DNA of 64,000 bases from Saprospiraceae bacterium (GTDB lineage Bacteria > Bacteroidota > Bacteroidia > Chitinophagales > Saprospiraceae), in NCBI GenBank assembly GCA_027488855.1, contig JAIYAV010000126.1, forward strand, positions 1 through 64,000, given 5' to 3'. Below, in pieces: positions 34,051 to 41,992 of the stretch. The first letter of the stretch is position 1; each line of letters opens with the position of its first letter. The notes below the pieces were generated by a model. The model was not told the origin of the DNA and did not search any database. It worked only from the letters and a program-made list of their open reading frames with translations. Made by a program: the position numbers and the translations under genes.

Positions 34051-35271
34051 ATGCGCCATTTACTTTTCACCTTTGCACTTTTATTTTCCATTGGCTTCCT
34101 GACTGCACAAAAGTCTGGAAAGACCTACACTGTTGATCGTGTACCTGACCCCAAGAACCGCAACAGCAGTGTCAGCGACCCTGACGACTACCTCAGCGCC
34201 TCTGATGAGGCGGTGCTGAACAACCTTATCAATGCAGTGGAAGATTCCGCTACTGCCCAAATCGCAGTAGTTGTACTGGGGTCGATCGGGGAAGACAGCC
34301 CCAAAGAATTTGCCACCAGACTCTTCAACAAATGGGGCATTGGCCAGGCTGAAAAGGACAATGGTCTCTTGATGCTTACGGTAATGGACCAGCGACGTAC
34401 CGAGTTTGAAACGGGCTTGGGGACGGAAAGTATCCTTACCGATGCGATTTGTTATCGGGTGGGAATGCAGGAATTGGTGCCCCATTTTCAAAAAGGAGAA
34501 TACGGCGTCGGCTTGATCGCGGCGGTCAACAAATTTAAATACTACCTCGAAAACCCCAACAGTATTGAAGAAATCCAAGATCAATCCCAGAGCTCAAGTA
34601 GCAAGGGCAGCTGGTTAGATATCCTTTTCGGCCACTCCATTTTTAATGGGATTTTCAACCTACTGACTCTGGTTTTTGTCTACAATGGCCTCAGCAGCAA
34701 GCAGGATGCTTATGATAAATACATGGCCTTGCGCAAATCGCGGAAGTGGTTTTTTCTCATTCTGTTCCCGATTCCCTACGTTTTTATTTGGTGGTTTGTG
34801 GGCCGCAAAATGAAGGAATTGCGTTACGGCAAACGTTACAGCAAAAAAACGGGTGCCGAACTGCGTTTGATTCCCGACAATGAAGAAGATCCTTACCTCG
34901 AGAAAGGCCAAATCACCGAAGAAGAAATCGGCGTAGCGGATTACGACGTTTGGGCCAACGACAACGACGCGGGAGATCTCCTCATCCTGCGCTACAGCAA
35001 AGGCAACCTAAAATACCGCCGTTGCCCCAAATGCAGTTACATCACCTACTACAATTCTCATAGCAAAACCATCACATCGGCGACTTACTCCTCTACGGGA
35101 CTCAAAGAAGTGGTCAACGATTGCAAAAGTTGTAACTACCACGAAGTGAAACGGGTAACGATCCCCATGCTGACCCGGAGCTCGTCTTCAGGCGGCAGTG
35201 GCGGCGGCGGCGGTGGTGGTAGTTGGGGCGGCGGCTCTTCTGGTGGCGGTGGAGCTGGTGTGAGCTGGTAA
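34051..35271 (+). CDS. TPM-domain (DUF477) membrane protein with glycine-rich tail
   Basis: 406 residues. A signal peptide (MRHLLFTFALLFSIGFLTAQ) precedes a TPM domain (YLSASDEAVLNNLINAVEDS, AQIAVVVLGSIGEDSPKEFA, LFNKWGIGQAEKDNGLLMLT, GLGTESILTDA). A hydrophobic membrane segment follows (KWFFLILFPIPYVFIWWFVG), then a cytoplasmic zinc-ribbon-like region with CPKCSY and CKSCNY. The tail is almost only Gly and Ser. The four-cysteine pattern is a visible extra. ATG at 34051 is chosen for the signal peptide. The exact function of TPM proteins in bacteria is unsettled. Confidence 0.82.
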   Translation: MRHLLFTFALLFSIGFLTAQKSGKTYTVDRVPDPKNRNSSVSDPDDYLSASDEAVLNNLINAVEDSATAQIAVVVLGSIGEDSPKEFATRLFNKWGIGQAEKDNGLLMLTVMDQRRTEFETGLGTESILTDAICYRVGMQELVPHFQKGEYGVGLIAAVNKFKYYLENPNSIEEIQDQSQSSSSKGSWLDILFGHSIFNGIFNLLTLVFVYNGLSSKQDAYDKYMALRKSRKWFFLILFPIPYVFIWWFVGRKMKELRYGKRYSKKTGAELRLIPDNEEDPYLEKGQITEEEIGVADYDVWANDNDAGDLLILRYSKGNLKYRRCPKCSYITYYNSHSKTITSATYSSTGLKEVVNDCKSCNYHEVKRVTIPMLTRSSSSGGSGGGGGGGSWGGGSSGGGGAGVSW

Positions 35272-35288
35272 AAAAAGGGGAAGATTGC

Positions 35289-35320
35289 TTGACAGAGCAC
35301 TCGCTTTTGTACTATATTTG
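35289..35320 (+). promoter_or_regulatory. Promoter of tRNA-Thr
   Basis: TTGACA begins at 35289 and TATATTTG lies at 35313-35320. The TTG-to-TA spacing is 21 bases, and the -7 box lies 22 bases before the tRNA. Confidence 0.75.
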
Positions 35321-35342
35321 TAGCCCAATTTAAAATTGTTCA

Positions 35343-35415
<73 letters not shown>

Positions 35416-35510
35416 CTGGAAGAAAGCTCGTTACAGCGGGCTTTTTTGTTTGTACCTGGATTTGACAAATTATTTGTTTGGTTAAAACTGAAAAAACAAC
35501 CTAATTCGTA

Positions 35511-35518
35511 TATATTTG
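35511..35518 (+). promoter_or_regulatory. Putative -7 element for the DUF433 gene
   Basis: TATATTTG fits TAnnTTTG and lies 30 bases before the GTG start. No TTG is found at the ideal -33 distance. Confidence 0.4.
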
Positions 35519-35547
35519 TAAACAACTTCGCAAGCTTCCCATAAATC

Positions 35548-36198
35548 GTGACCAAAACGCTACAACATAAGCTTGAATTTGGGGATGGAATTTACACCGT
35601 AGCAGACATCTCCGAAATTCTCCAACTACCAACAGCCAAGGTTCGGCGTTGGCTGGCAGCTTATTGGAACCAGTATTCCTGGAGCATCGATCGGAGTGTT
35701 GCAGTTAGTTTTCAAGCTTTGGTAGAGTTTTATGTGTTGTATCATTTGGGGGAAGCAGGCATCCCAACCAAAGCAGTGATTCGCGCCAAAACGGCCTTAT
35801 CGGAGTGGTTCAATACTCCCTTTCCTTTTGCCCAAAAAAAGATAGTAGAAAACATCCAAACCGATCAATACCGGATCTACCTGGAATTTGAAGGGCATAT
35901 TGTATCCCTCGATGGTACGAAACAGCTGAATCTGGAATTCATCCGACAGTTTTTCCACAAACTGGATTTTGATCAGGAATCAATTGCCTTGCGCTTTTGG
36001 CCACGGGGCAAGGAAAAAAGCATTGTGGTAGACCCCCAGCGTCAATTCGGTCATCCTGTCATCGGCACAAGCAATATTTATCCTGAAACGATATACGGTC
36101 TGTATCAGGGAGGAGAAAGTATACCTTTTATTTGTTCTGCTTATGACTTAGGGGAAAAGGAAGTTCAGGATGCAATAGAATACTGTAAAGCGGCATGA
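35548..36198 (+). CDS. DUF433-type antitoxin-like protein with N-terminal DNA-binding region
   Basis: 216 residues from a GTG start. The N-terminus (YTVADISEILQLPTAKVRRW) is a MerR-like helix-turn-helix. The C-terminal ~50 residues (PVIGTSNIYPETIYGLYQGG, ESIPFICSAYDLGEKEVQDA) match DUF433, an antitoxin-type domain usually encoded before a DUF5615 PIN-like toxin. The stop overlaps the next ATG in ATGA, exactly as expected for such a pair, but the partner is cut short after ~13 recognisable residues. This gene may therefore be an orphan antitoxin or regulator. Confidence 0.75.
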   Translation: MTKTLQHKLEFGDGIYTVADISEILQLPTAKVRRWLAAYWNQYSWSIDRSVAVSFQALVEFYVLYHLGEAGIPTKAVIRAKTALSEWFNTPFPFAQKKIVENIQTDQYRIYLEFEGHIVSLDGTKQLNLEFIRQFFHKLDFDQESIALRFWPRGKEKSIVVDPQRQFGHPVIGTSNIYPETIYGLYQGGESIPFICSAYDLGEKEVQDAIEYCKAA

Positions 36199-36275
36199 TC
36201 ATTTATCTTGACGAGAATATATCGCCAGAGTTTGATAACAATAGTGTTACCGGGTCTTGTTATATTAAGAATTAA
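36195..36275 (+). pseudogene. Truncated DUF5615-like (PIN-fold) toxin fragment
   Basis: The 26-codon frame begins MIIYLDENISPEFDNN, matching the N-terminal LLDENISP strand-helix of DUF5615 toxins with its conserved Asp. It then diverges and stops. It overlaps the DUF433 stop by ATGA. A full toxin would need ~110 residues, so only its first ~13 codons remain. The next ~100 bases contain no recognisable continuation. Confidence 0.65.
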
Positions 36276-36379
36276 TAGTTACATTTGTCAGGGGATGATA
36301 TATGTACTGTATCAAGGTGAGTAACAGCATTAGTGCTAGAGGAGAAAGACAATATTTGGTTCGGATTCATATACTTTGA

Positions 36380-36670
36380 AATATCTCCATAGCATAAGGT
36401 AGCTCTGGGTATGGAGAGCAGAATTTTAGCTATATGGGAAATTATAATGATTCTGAATTTCTCCGAGCTAAGTTTGACGATGAATAACCCATTAATTTAT
36501 CTTATGTCGAGACGGCAGATTGCAGCTCTGATGTTATATTTGTTTCAAGTGCCAACAAGTTTATAGCAAAACTAAAAGCAGCTAAGAAACTTATGCTAGA
36601 GGCTCCTTTTTATAATTCTGGTCGCCAGATTGGGGAGTTTAATGTAGAGGGATTGGAGTGGACGAAGTAG
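36380..36670 (+). pseudogene. Remnant of a coding gene with in-frame stops
   Basis: One frame gives coherent protein sequence interrupted by stops. GSSGYGEQNFSYMGNYNDSE and LRAKFDDE come before a TAA at 36485-36487. After it, PINLSYVETADCSSDVIFVS and KLKAAKKLMLEAPFYNSGRQ lead to GEFNVEGLEW and a natural stop at 36668. Another stop (TAA) falls at 36395. A single AAA-to-TAA change would explain the central stop. The parent looks like a secreted-protein C-terminal domain with an EF(D/N)V.GL.W ending; the family is not named with confidence. Confidence 0.6.
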
Positions 36671-36710
36671 GAGGGTGTAATTGGCATAGATCTTTAATAA
36701 CATTAAATGA

Positions 36711-37259
36711 ATGAGTGATATTTTTTTAGAGGAAATCACAAGTGGAATAGATTGGTTGGCAATCGGATTGGCTACAACGATGCATGAATGTGCAGTATTG
36801 ACATTAGAGGAAATGTCGCATCGCGATCCTGTAGATTTTGTTGTGGTCAAAAGCCCGTCAAACACTGAGGAACCCTTCAGGCTAAGATGGGTGTTGACAA
36901 CAACTGAGCATATGAAACGTTCTTATCAGGATGAACATAGGAAAACAGATCATGCAGCGATGTGTGTTTCGATCTTACTCACCCAAAGATTGAGCCAATT
37001 CTCAAAGTTCACATCTTCGGAGAAAGGAAATGGCTTTGATTTTTGGCTTGAACTAGATGAATCTGATGAATCTGATAATTTTATCCAGAATGCACGACTG
37101 GAAATATCCGGCATCAGGCGAGAAACTCAGACTAACAAGCCAGAATACAGGCTAAAAGAAAAGGTGGCTCGTCTAAAAAAATATGATCAAGATACAACTC
37201 CTGTGTATATTGGCATCATTGAATTTAGTGCGCCTAAGGCATTATTCCATCAACAATGA
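36711..37259 (+). CDS. Unknown 182-residue protein, first gene of an accessory operon
   Basis: No family is firmly recognised. Features include SGIDWLAIGLATTMHECAVL, a variable middle, then GFDFWLELDESD and ARLEISGIRRE. The D-x-W-L ... R-L-E-(I/V)-S-G pattern recalls a widespread uncharacterised group that may have a PD-(D/E)xK-like fold; this is inference. The C-terminus (VYIGIIEFSAPKALFH) is a short strand. It has no signal peptide or membrane segment, so is cytoplasmic. It overlaps the next gene by ATGA and the two are surely co-translated. It lies just after a gene remnant, in a lower-GC stretch. Confidence 0.6.
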   Translation: MSDIFLEEITSGIDWLAIGLATTMHECAVLTLEEMSHRDPVDFVVVKSPSNTEEPFRLRWVLTTTEHMKRSYQDEHRKTDHAAMCVSILLTQRLSQFSKFTSSEKGNGFDFWLELDESDESDNFIQNARLEISGIRRETQTNKPEYRLKEKVARLKKYDQDTTPVYIGIIEFSAPKALFHQQ

Positions 37260-38377
37260 GCGAAATAAGGGAAATACGAGGAATTCATCGGCGAGCAAAC
37301 CTTCTTGCTCAGGAAGCCTACGTAGCCAAACTTAAAGGTGATTTGGGCGCTGCGCAAATATTATATTCTCAAGCATACGAGCAAGCCAAGGAGGTAGCAG
37401 AATTTTATCATGATCGATACCACGCAGAGCCTACACGCTCAGTTGTGCTGAAAAATGCCGCTTATTATGCTAAAGAGTTAGAACTGTTCAGAGAGGCTGA
37501 ACGGTATGCTGCTATGGCTCTAGCAGGGCGAGATGTGCCTGAAGATGTATTAGATGATCTACGACACCTTCTGGAGGATATTAATTTGTTCCGTCATGCT
37601 GAATCTAAATACTCCTTCCTTGATTCGACAGAAATTCAATTTTCATTGACTGGAAACTCTGTTGGGTATGGCATGGTAAAGTCTAAAGATTTTATTCAGC
37701 GATATAAAATACTTGAGTCAATTGTCCAGCGTACTGCAGAACGTAAGCAAGGTAAGCCTTATCGTATTAAAGGGAAAATAAATTCGGCTGTGTCGGAATT
37801 AGTGGAAGCCTATCTTGCTGTTCCAAGAGAAAATAGTTTTGCCATTAAAATAAGATTTGGAAGTCCTGTAGATGGAAATATATCCTTGTTTCCTGATAAT
37901 TTTCCAGCCCAAGTAGTGGATGATATCATGGACAATATCAACCTCGTCAATGATGAAAGGACTGAGGAGTTACAGGCAAAAATAGGAGACGAAAATTATT
38001 ATCAAAACTTCATTAGCCTTATCTCTACACTTGCCCCTGATGGTAATAACATCAAAGCAGTTGGACTTACCGCCATCAGGCTGGGTGAACTGCGTACTCT
38101 ATGTCTTGAAAAACCAGGGAAGGAAGTAAGAGAACTATTACCTTCAATTGAGGAAAATGGAGATGGTGAAGTAAAACAAGCCGTAGGCACTCTTAGAATG
38201 GGAGATGCTGCATCCAACAGTATCCGTATTGAAACTGAAACTGGTAAAATCAAGATTAACGTCTCTGATGGATTGACCGATTTGGTCAAGATTTTCTTTG
38301 ACGAATCAGTAAAAGTAGTCTATTCTGAAGTATCTAATAAGAAGAATATATTAATTAATCTGGAGCCAATCCGGTGA
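37256..38377 (+). CDS. TPR-containing unknown protein, second gene of the accessory operon
   Basis: 373 residues. The first ~110 look helical and TPR-like (HRRANLLAQEAYVAKLKGDL, AQILYSQAYEQAKEVAEFYH, LKNAAYYAKELELFREAERY, AAMALAGRDV). The remainder is mixed alpha/beta: STEIQFSLTGNSVGYGMVKS, NSFAIKIRFGSPVDG, NLVNDERTEELQAK, and a C-terminal IRIETETGKIKINVSDGLTD then KVVYSEVSNKKNILI. No catalytic motif is evident. The arrangement suggests a partner or sensor protein for the upstream 182-residue product. The C-terminal segment weakly resembles that of the 250-residue protein encoded at 38570. Confidence 0.6.
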   Translation: MSEIREIRGIHRRANLLAQEAYVAKLKGDLGAAQILYSQAYEQAKEVAEFYHDRYHAEPTRSVVLKNAAYYAKELELFREAERYAAMALAGRDVPEDVLDDLRHLLEDINLFRHAESKYSFLDSTEIQFSLTGNSVGYGMVKSKDFIQRYKILESIVQRTAERKQGKPYRIKGKINSAVSELVEAYLAVPRENSFAIKIRFGSPVDGNISLFPDNFPAQVVDDIMDNINLVNDERTEELQAKIGDENYYQNFISLISTLAPDGNNIKAVGLTAIRLGELRTLCLEKPGKEVRELLPSIEENGDGEVKQAVGTLRMGDAASNSIRIETETGKIKINVSDGLTDLVKIFFDESVKVVYSEVSNKKNILINLEPIR

Positions 38378-38569
38378 TTCAATCCTCCTTAGTTTAATTA
38401 CAAGACGCAATCAAAAAGCCCCAATAAAGGTACACTACTCCCTGGTCAATAAGCCGGAAAATAGCAACTAACATAAAGCCTCCCCAACACTTTTCCCCAC
38501 AAGCAAACCAAAAATCCCGTATTTTTACCTCAAAATTTCATTCTACCTACTTGATTAACCCTTGATTCC

Positions 38570-39322
38570 ATGCACAACTACGTCCTAAAATTCGAGGATA
38601 AGCAGCGGCCATTTAAAGATGGCCATGGCATTCCATTGGGTCGTATGGTCGAATTGTTGGCTGTGCTGGTCAAGGCAGTGGGGGCAACAGATGCTAAAGA
38701 TTTGGTATTGAAGGATGTGTTGCATGAGTCGTACGGATTGAATTTGGCTACGCCTGATGCTACCATTCACCATAATCTCAAGGTCATTCACGCCAATATC
38801 AGCCAGAACAAACTCAAAGGCTTTAGCGACGCACAAATGAACTATGCCCGCAAACTAAAGGCCATCATCGGTGATCAACTCAGCTTGGAAGCATATGACC
38901 CACAAGACAATGAGCGGTATTCGGTAACCCAGTTTGATTTGCCTGTCTTACCCAAGTATTACTTTGAGCTGGGGGATGTATACGGGATATTGACCAGCAT
39001 CGGTAGTCCTAATTTGACTGAAAAAGCCAAATCTGTTATCCGTATTACTGGTTTTGCACATAATGTGGAAGTTACGGCGGAGCAGGAAATGGAATTGTTG
39101 CCTTACTTTAAAAAAGCCAAGTTAATCTTTAGTATTCGCAAGCGAATCGATGCCGCTACCAAAGAAATAAAGGGCACCGTGCTGGAAGATTTTAAGCTTA
39201 GCAATCCGCGTAGCTTTGCCGAAATGGCCGCAGAGCTCAAAGCTGCCCAGCCTGATGGCCTTTTTAATGAAATAGAAAATACTGCTGAATATTTCCATAA
39301 ACTACGTGCCTCGAACGAATGA
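38570..39322 (+). CDS. Unknown 250-residue protein preceding a PIN-domain gene
   Basis: It starts MHNYVLKFEDKQRPFKDGHG and has helical MVELLAVLVKAVGATDAKDL, then GFSDAQMNYARKLKAIIGDQ, YYFELGDVYGILTSIGS and SVIRITGFAHNVEVTAEQEM. Its end is helical (RSFAEMAAELKAAQ, NEIENTAEYFHKLRA). It has no known domain and no signal peptide. It overlaps the PIN gene by ATGA, in the position an antitoxin would hold, but is far larger than a VapB and lacks an obvious DNA-binding fold. An antitoxin or substrate-adapter role is inferred from position only. Confidence 0.6.
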   Translation: MHNYVLKFEDKQRPFKDGHGIPLGRMVELLAVLVKAVGATDAKDLVLKDVLHESYGLNLATPDATIHHNLKVIHANISQNKLKGFSDAQMNYARKLKAIIGDQLSLEAYDPQDNERYSVTQFDLPVLPKYYFELGDVYGILTSIGSPNLTEKAKSVIRITGFAHNVEVTAEQEMELLPYFKKAKLIFSIRKRIDAATKEIKGTVLEDFKLSNPRSFAEMAAELKAAQPDGLFNEIENTAEYFHKLRASNE

Positions 39323-39936
39323 GTCAAATTAAGCCCATCAAGCATTGGAGCCGTGTCATGATTGATACTTCGGTGATAGTTGATTACACGAAAAACCCGG
39401 CTCGATTCGATAAAAATCCAGGAGAGAAGGATCGGATTGAAAAAGTCCAACAACTAATCAATTATCTGACCAGCACAGCGCATTTGGGAGAATCACCAAT
39501 GCTATTGGTTTCTGCCATATCTATTGCCGAACTCAGCAAGTTACCAGAATCAAGTTCAAACATTGAGCGCGTGATCAGTCTGTTCAGTGGCGCGGATGTG
39601 ACCTTTGTTGATTTCACAGCTAGTATTGCAGCCTCTATTCCTCTACTGTTTGATACCATTTTGCCTGATGGCCAAAAGTTTCAGTGGCTTAAACAACTTG
39701 AGCAAGATTTGAAATTTGAAGGAATATCATGGGCAAGGCAATGGGTTTCGGATGACTTAAAGATCATTGCTTCAGCCCATGCGCAGCGTAGAAAGCTGGA
39801 TGCATTGATTAGCTCCGACACTAAAGTTTTTGCACAATTGGCCACAAAATTAGGCCTGCCGTTAGTGCAGCCCAGTAAAATTCCCACTAATCCATCCGGA
39901 TCAATTGATGTTGATGTTACTTTTGAGGGGATTTGA
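39319..39936 (+). CDS. PIN-domain putative ribonuclease
   Basis: 205 residues. The PIN acidic residues are in place: SRVMIDTSVIVDYTKN (Asp16), SAISIAELSKL (Glu), WVSDDLKIIASAHAQRR (Asp-Asp), and ALISSDTKVFAQLATKLGL (Asp). It is longer than typical VapC (~130 residues), with an insert around ILPDGQKFQWLKQLEQDLKF. PIN nucleases cleave RNA with divalent metals; VapC-type toxins target tRNA or rRNA. The overlap with the 250-residue gene marks a two-gene unit that looks like an atypical toxin-antitoxin pair. It is convergent with the metallophosphoesterase gene, 9 bases away. Confidence 0.78.
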   Translation: MSQIKPIKHWSRVMIDTSVIVDYTKNPARFDKNPGEKDRIEKVQQLINYLTSTAHLGESPMLLVSAISIAELSKLPESSSNIERVISLFSGADVTFVDFTASIAASIPLLFDTILPDGQKFQWLKQLEQDLKFEGISWARQWVSDDLKIIASAHAQRRKLDALISSDTKVFAQLATKLGLPLVQPSKIPTNPSGSIDVDVTFEGI

Positions 39937-39945
39937 TAACAAAGC

Positions 39946-41853
39946 CTACTTACTCATTATCGGCAAACCCACCAACGGCTTCCTCTTCCCATCCCCTCCA
40001 CTGTACCCAACAAACAAACTCTGCCCCTCAAAATCCTCAAAATATTCGATCCGAAAAGGATGTAGACCTTTTTTCAAAGCAATATCGCCACCCCGCGCAC
40101 GCTCCTCGTGCGAACCATCATTGTCCACCACCAATTGGTCGTGGATGTAAAACTTGGAACCATCATCGGAGCGGGTATAAAAATAGTACAGGTCATCAGC
40201 CGGAATGTCGACATAACCCTCGTAGACAATTGCGTAATGATCAATGTGGGATCCCGCTAGCAACTCCACGTTTAGGTCTTGTACCGTACCTGTTTTTAGC
40301 GGTTTTAAGGTTTTAAAATCAGGTAAAGTCCGGAAATTGCCTTCGTAATAGCGATAGGCCATACCCGGTTTGCCAGCTTGCAGTGTTACAGGTTCCAGTG
40401 GAGCGACTTTGCGGTAAACCTGCTGCCAAGTAGCACTGGCTGCGCCATTTTTGGTATTGAAATAGCGAACTTTCAAGGTTGTCGTGTTGCTAATCGTGAT
40501 GGGTGCCTGGTAAGTTTTGGCATTGAGGCCAGGTTCGGTGCCATCGAGGGTATAGCGCATGCTCAGTCCGGTTTGGGGCTGCTTGAGTTCGATCGTTTTG
40601 GTGGTCAAAAAAATGGCTCGTTCTTCTACCGCCGGACTGGGCGGCGTAAAATCAATGGTGATCGGCAAGGTGCCTTCCAAACGGTAGGGTGCTTCCATAA
40701 AAGGTGAAGGCAAGTTCATTTGCCAGTCCAGCTCCAGTGGCGCGGCTTTTTCAAAAAGCGTATTGCCAGTGATAGCCACCTCAAAATTCACTTGGTGGCT
40801 ACTTTGGGGCGCAACCTTAAACTTGAACTTGCTTTGATTGGGGCTCAATTGGTGGTGGTGGTACAATTGGCTGTCAAAATTCAGGGTATCCTTGCCACTG
40901 TTGTGGATGTTCAACAACACCTGAGCCCGGCGTGCATCGATTTTGAGCAATTGAGGTTTAAAGTTTACCGCGTCCAGCATGGCTTTGGCCTTGGCCAGGC
41001 CTGCATCGTCCACGATGTCATCGTTGTGGATGCCACTCAGGGCCAGGTTGACCAGTTCAGGCCCCTCGTCCGTAAAGGTCACCCAAGTAATGTGATCGAA
41101 CTCCTGGAAACGAGGGCCACGCAATTGGCTACCGCCGCCTGTAGAAGCCAGGATGTAATAATTGCGGTTGTTGCGCTGGGTTTTGAGGTACTGGTGGTTG
41201 TGTCCAGCCAATACCGTGTAAGGGCGGGATTGCAGGGCAGCTTCAATTTCACTGAAGCCATTAAAATCTTTGTAGTTCCATACTGGGTGGTGCATGTACA
41301 GCATCGTCCAGCGCACATTGGGATTGTCAGCAATGGCTTTTTTGACATAATCGATTTGCGGGCGGCTGAGGTTCAGCCCATCACCGTCGTTGGAATCCAT
41401 GGTGATGAACAACACGTTTTTGTACACAAAATGGTACCAGGCTTTGCCATAGCGCTCCAGCCACACCTTGCGCATCACTTCATTGGAAATATCGTGGTTG
41501 CCGGGCAGGGCAAAAAAACGCATTTTCAATTTGCCCACAATGTCGTCCCATTCTGCCCACTGGCGGTCAATTTCTTTCTGGTCTTTGGTGTAGCCTTCAA
41601 TCAAGTCGCCTACACACATCACAAATTCTGGATGCAGTTTATTCAGCTTTTCCACTGCTTTTTCAAAAACCCCATCGCGGTGCCCCCCAGTGCGGTCAGT
41701 GACAATGGCAAACTGGAAGTTATCCGGGTTGTTTTCAAATGGGCGTTTGGTCCAGGGATTGGTACTCGTGGAGTCGACGACAAAAACTGGTTTTTGGGCA
41801 AAGCCAGCCTGGATACAAAAAAAAGTGAGCAGGATAAAAAGTAAACGCTGCAT
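39946..41853 (-). CDS. Secreted metallophosphoesterase with CHB_HEX-like and PA14 domains
   Basis: 635 residues with a signal peptide (MQRLLFILLTFFCIQAGFAQ). The calcineurin-like core shows FAIVTDRTGG, VGDLIEG, LPGNHD, MHHPVW and AGHNHQ, together the dinuclear metal site. A beta-sandwich follows, then a chitobiase-C-like module (MRYTLDGTEPGLNAKTYQAP), and a PA14 domain at the C-terminus (YFYTRSDDGSKFYIHDQLVV, YFEDFEGQSLFVGYSG). PA14 and chitobiase-type modules usually bind carbohydrate. It probably hydrolyses a phosphoester while bound to glycan outside the cell. The substrate is unknown. No T9SS tail is seen. Confidence 0.85.
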   Translation of the reverse strand: MQRLLFILLTFFCIQAGFAQKPVFVVDSTSTNPWTKRPFENNPDNFQFAIVTDRTGGHRDGVFEKAVEKLNKLHPEFVMCVGDLIEGYTKDQKEIDRQWAEWDDIVGKLKMRFFALPGNHDISNEVMRKVWLERYGKAWYHFVYKNVLFITMDSNDGDGLNLSRPQIDYVKKAIADNPNVRWTMLYMHHPVWNYKDFNGFSEIEAALQSRPYTVLAGHNHQYLKTQRNNRNYYILASTGGGSQLRGPRFQEFDHITWVTFTDEGPELVNLALSGIHNDDIVDDAGLAKAKAMLDAVNFKPQLLKIDARRAQVLLNIHNSGKDTLNFDSQLYHHHQLSPNQSKFKFKVAPQSSHQVNFEVAITGNTLFEKAAPLELDWQMNLPSPFMEAPYRLEGTLPITIDFTPPSPAVEERAIFLTTKTIELKQPQTGLSMRYTLDGTEPGLNAKTYQAPITISNTTTLKVRYFNTKNGAASATWQQVYRKVAPLEPVTLQAGKPGMAYRYYEGNFRTLPDFKTLKPLKTGTVQDLNVELLAGSHIDHYAIVYEGYVDIPADDLYYFYTRSDDGSKFYIHDQLVVDNDGSHEERARGGDIALKKGLHPFRIEYFEDFEGQSLFVGYSGGDGKRKPLVGLPIMSK

Positions 41854-41992
41854 GTTGCTGTTTTTAGACCTTTTGTGGAACTTAGTTTTGCTTGCCACAA
41901 AGAACTACTTTCAACATGAGCTGAATGTTAAAAGTAGATTAGTGAAAGGTTAAAAATAAAGCAAAATACAGCGTTTAAGCGCTTGATTTTCA

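Noticed and set aside
36195-36275. Independent small toxin gene
   Set aside because: The match to the DUF5615 N-terminus ends after ~13 codons, so it is listed as a fragment instead.
40720-41844. Long plus-strand frame (~374 codons) opposite the metallophosphoesterase gene
   Set aside because: The minus strand has clear calcineurin-like motifs and a signal peptide; the plus frame has neither.
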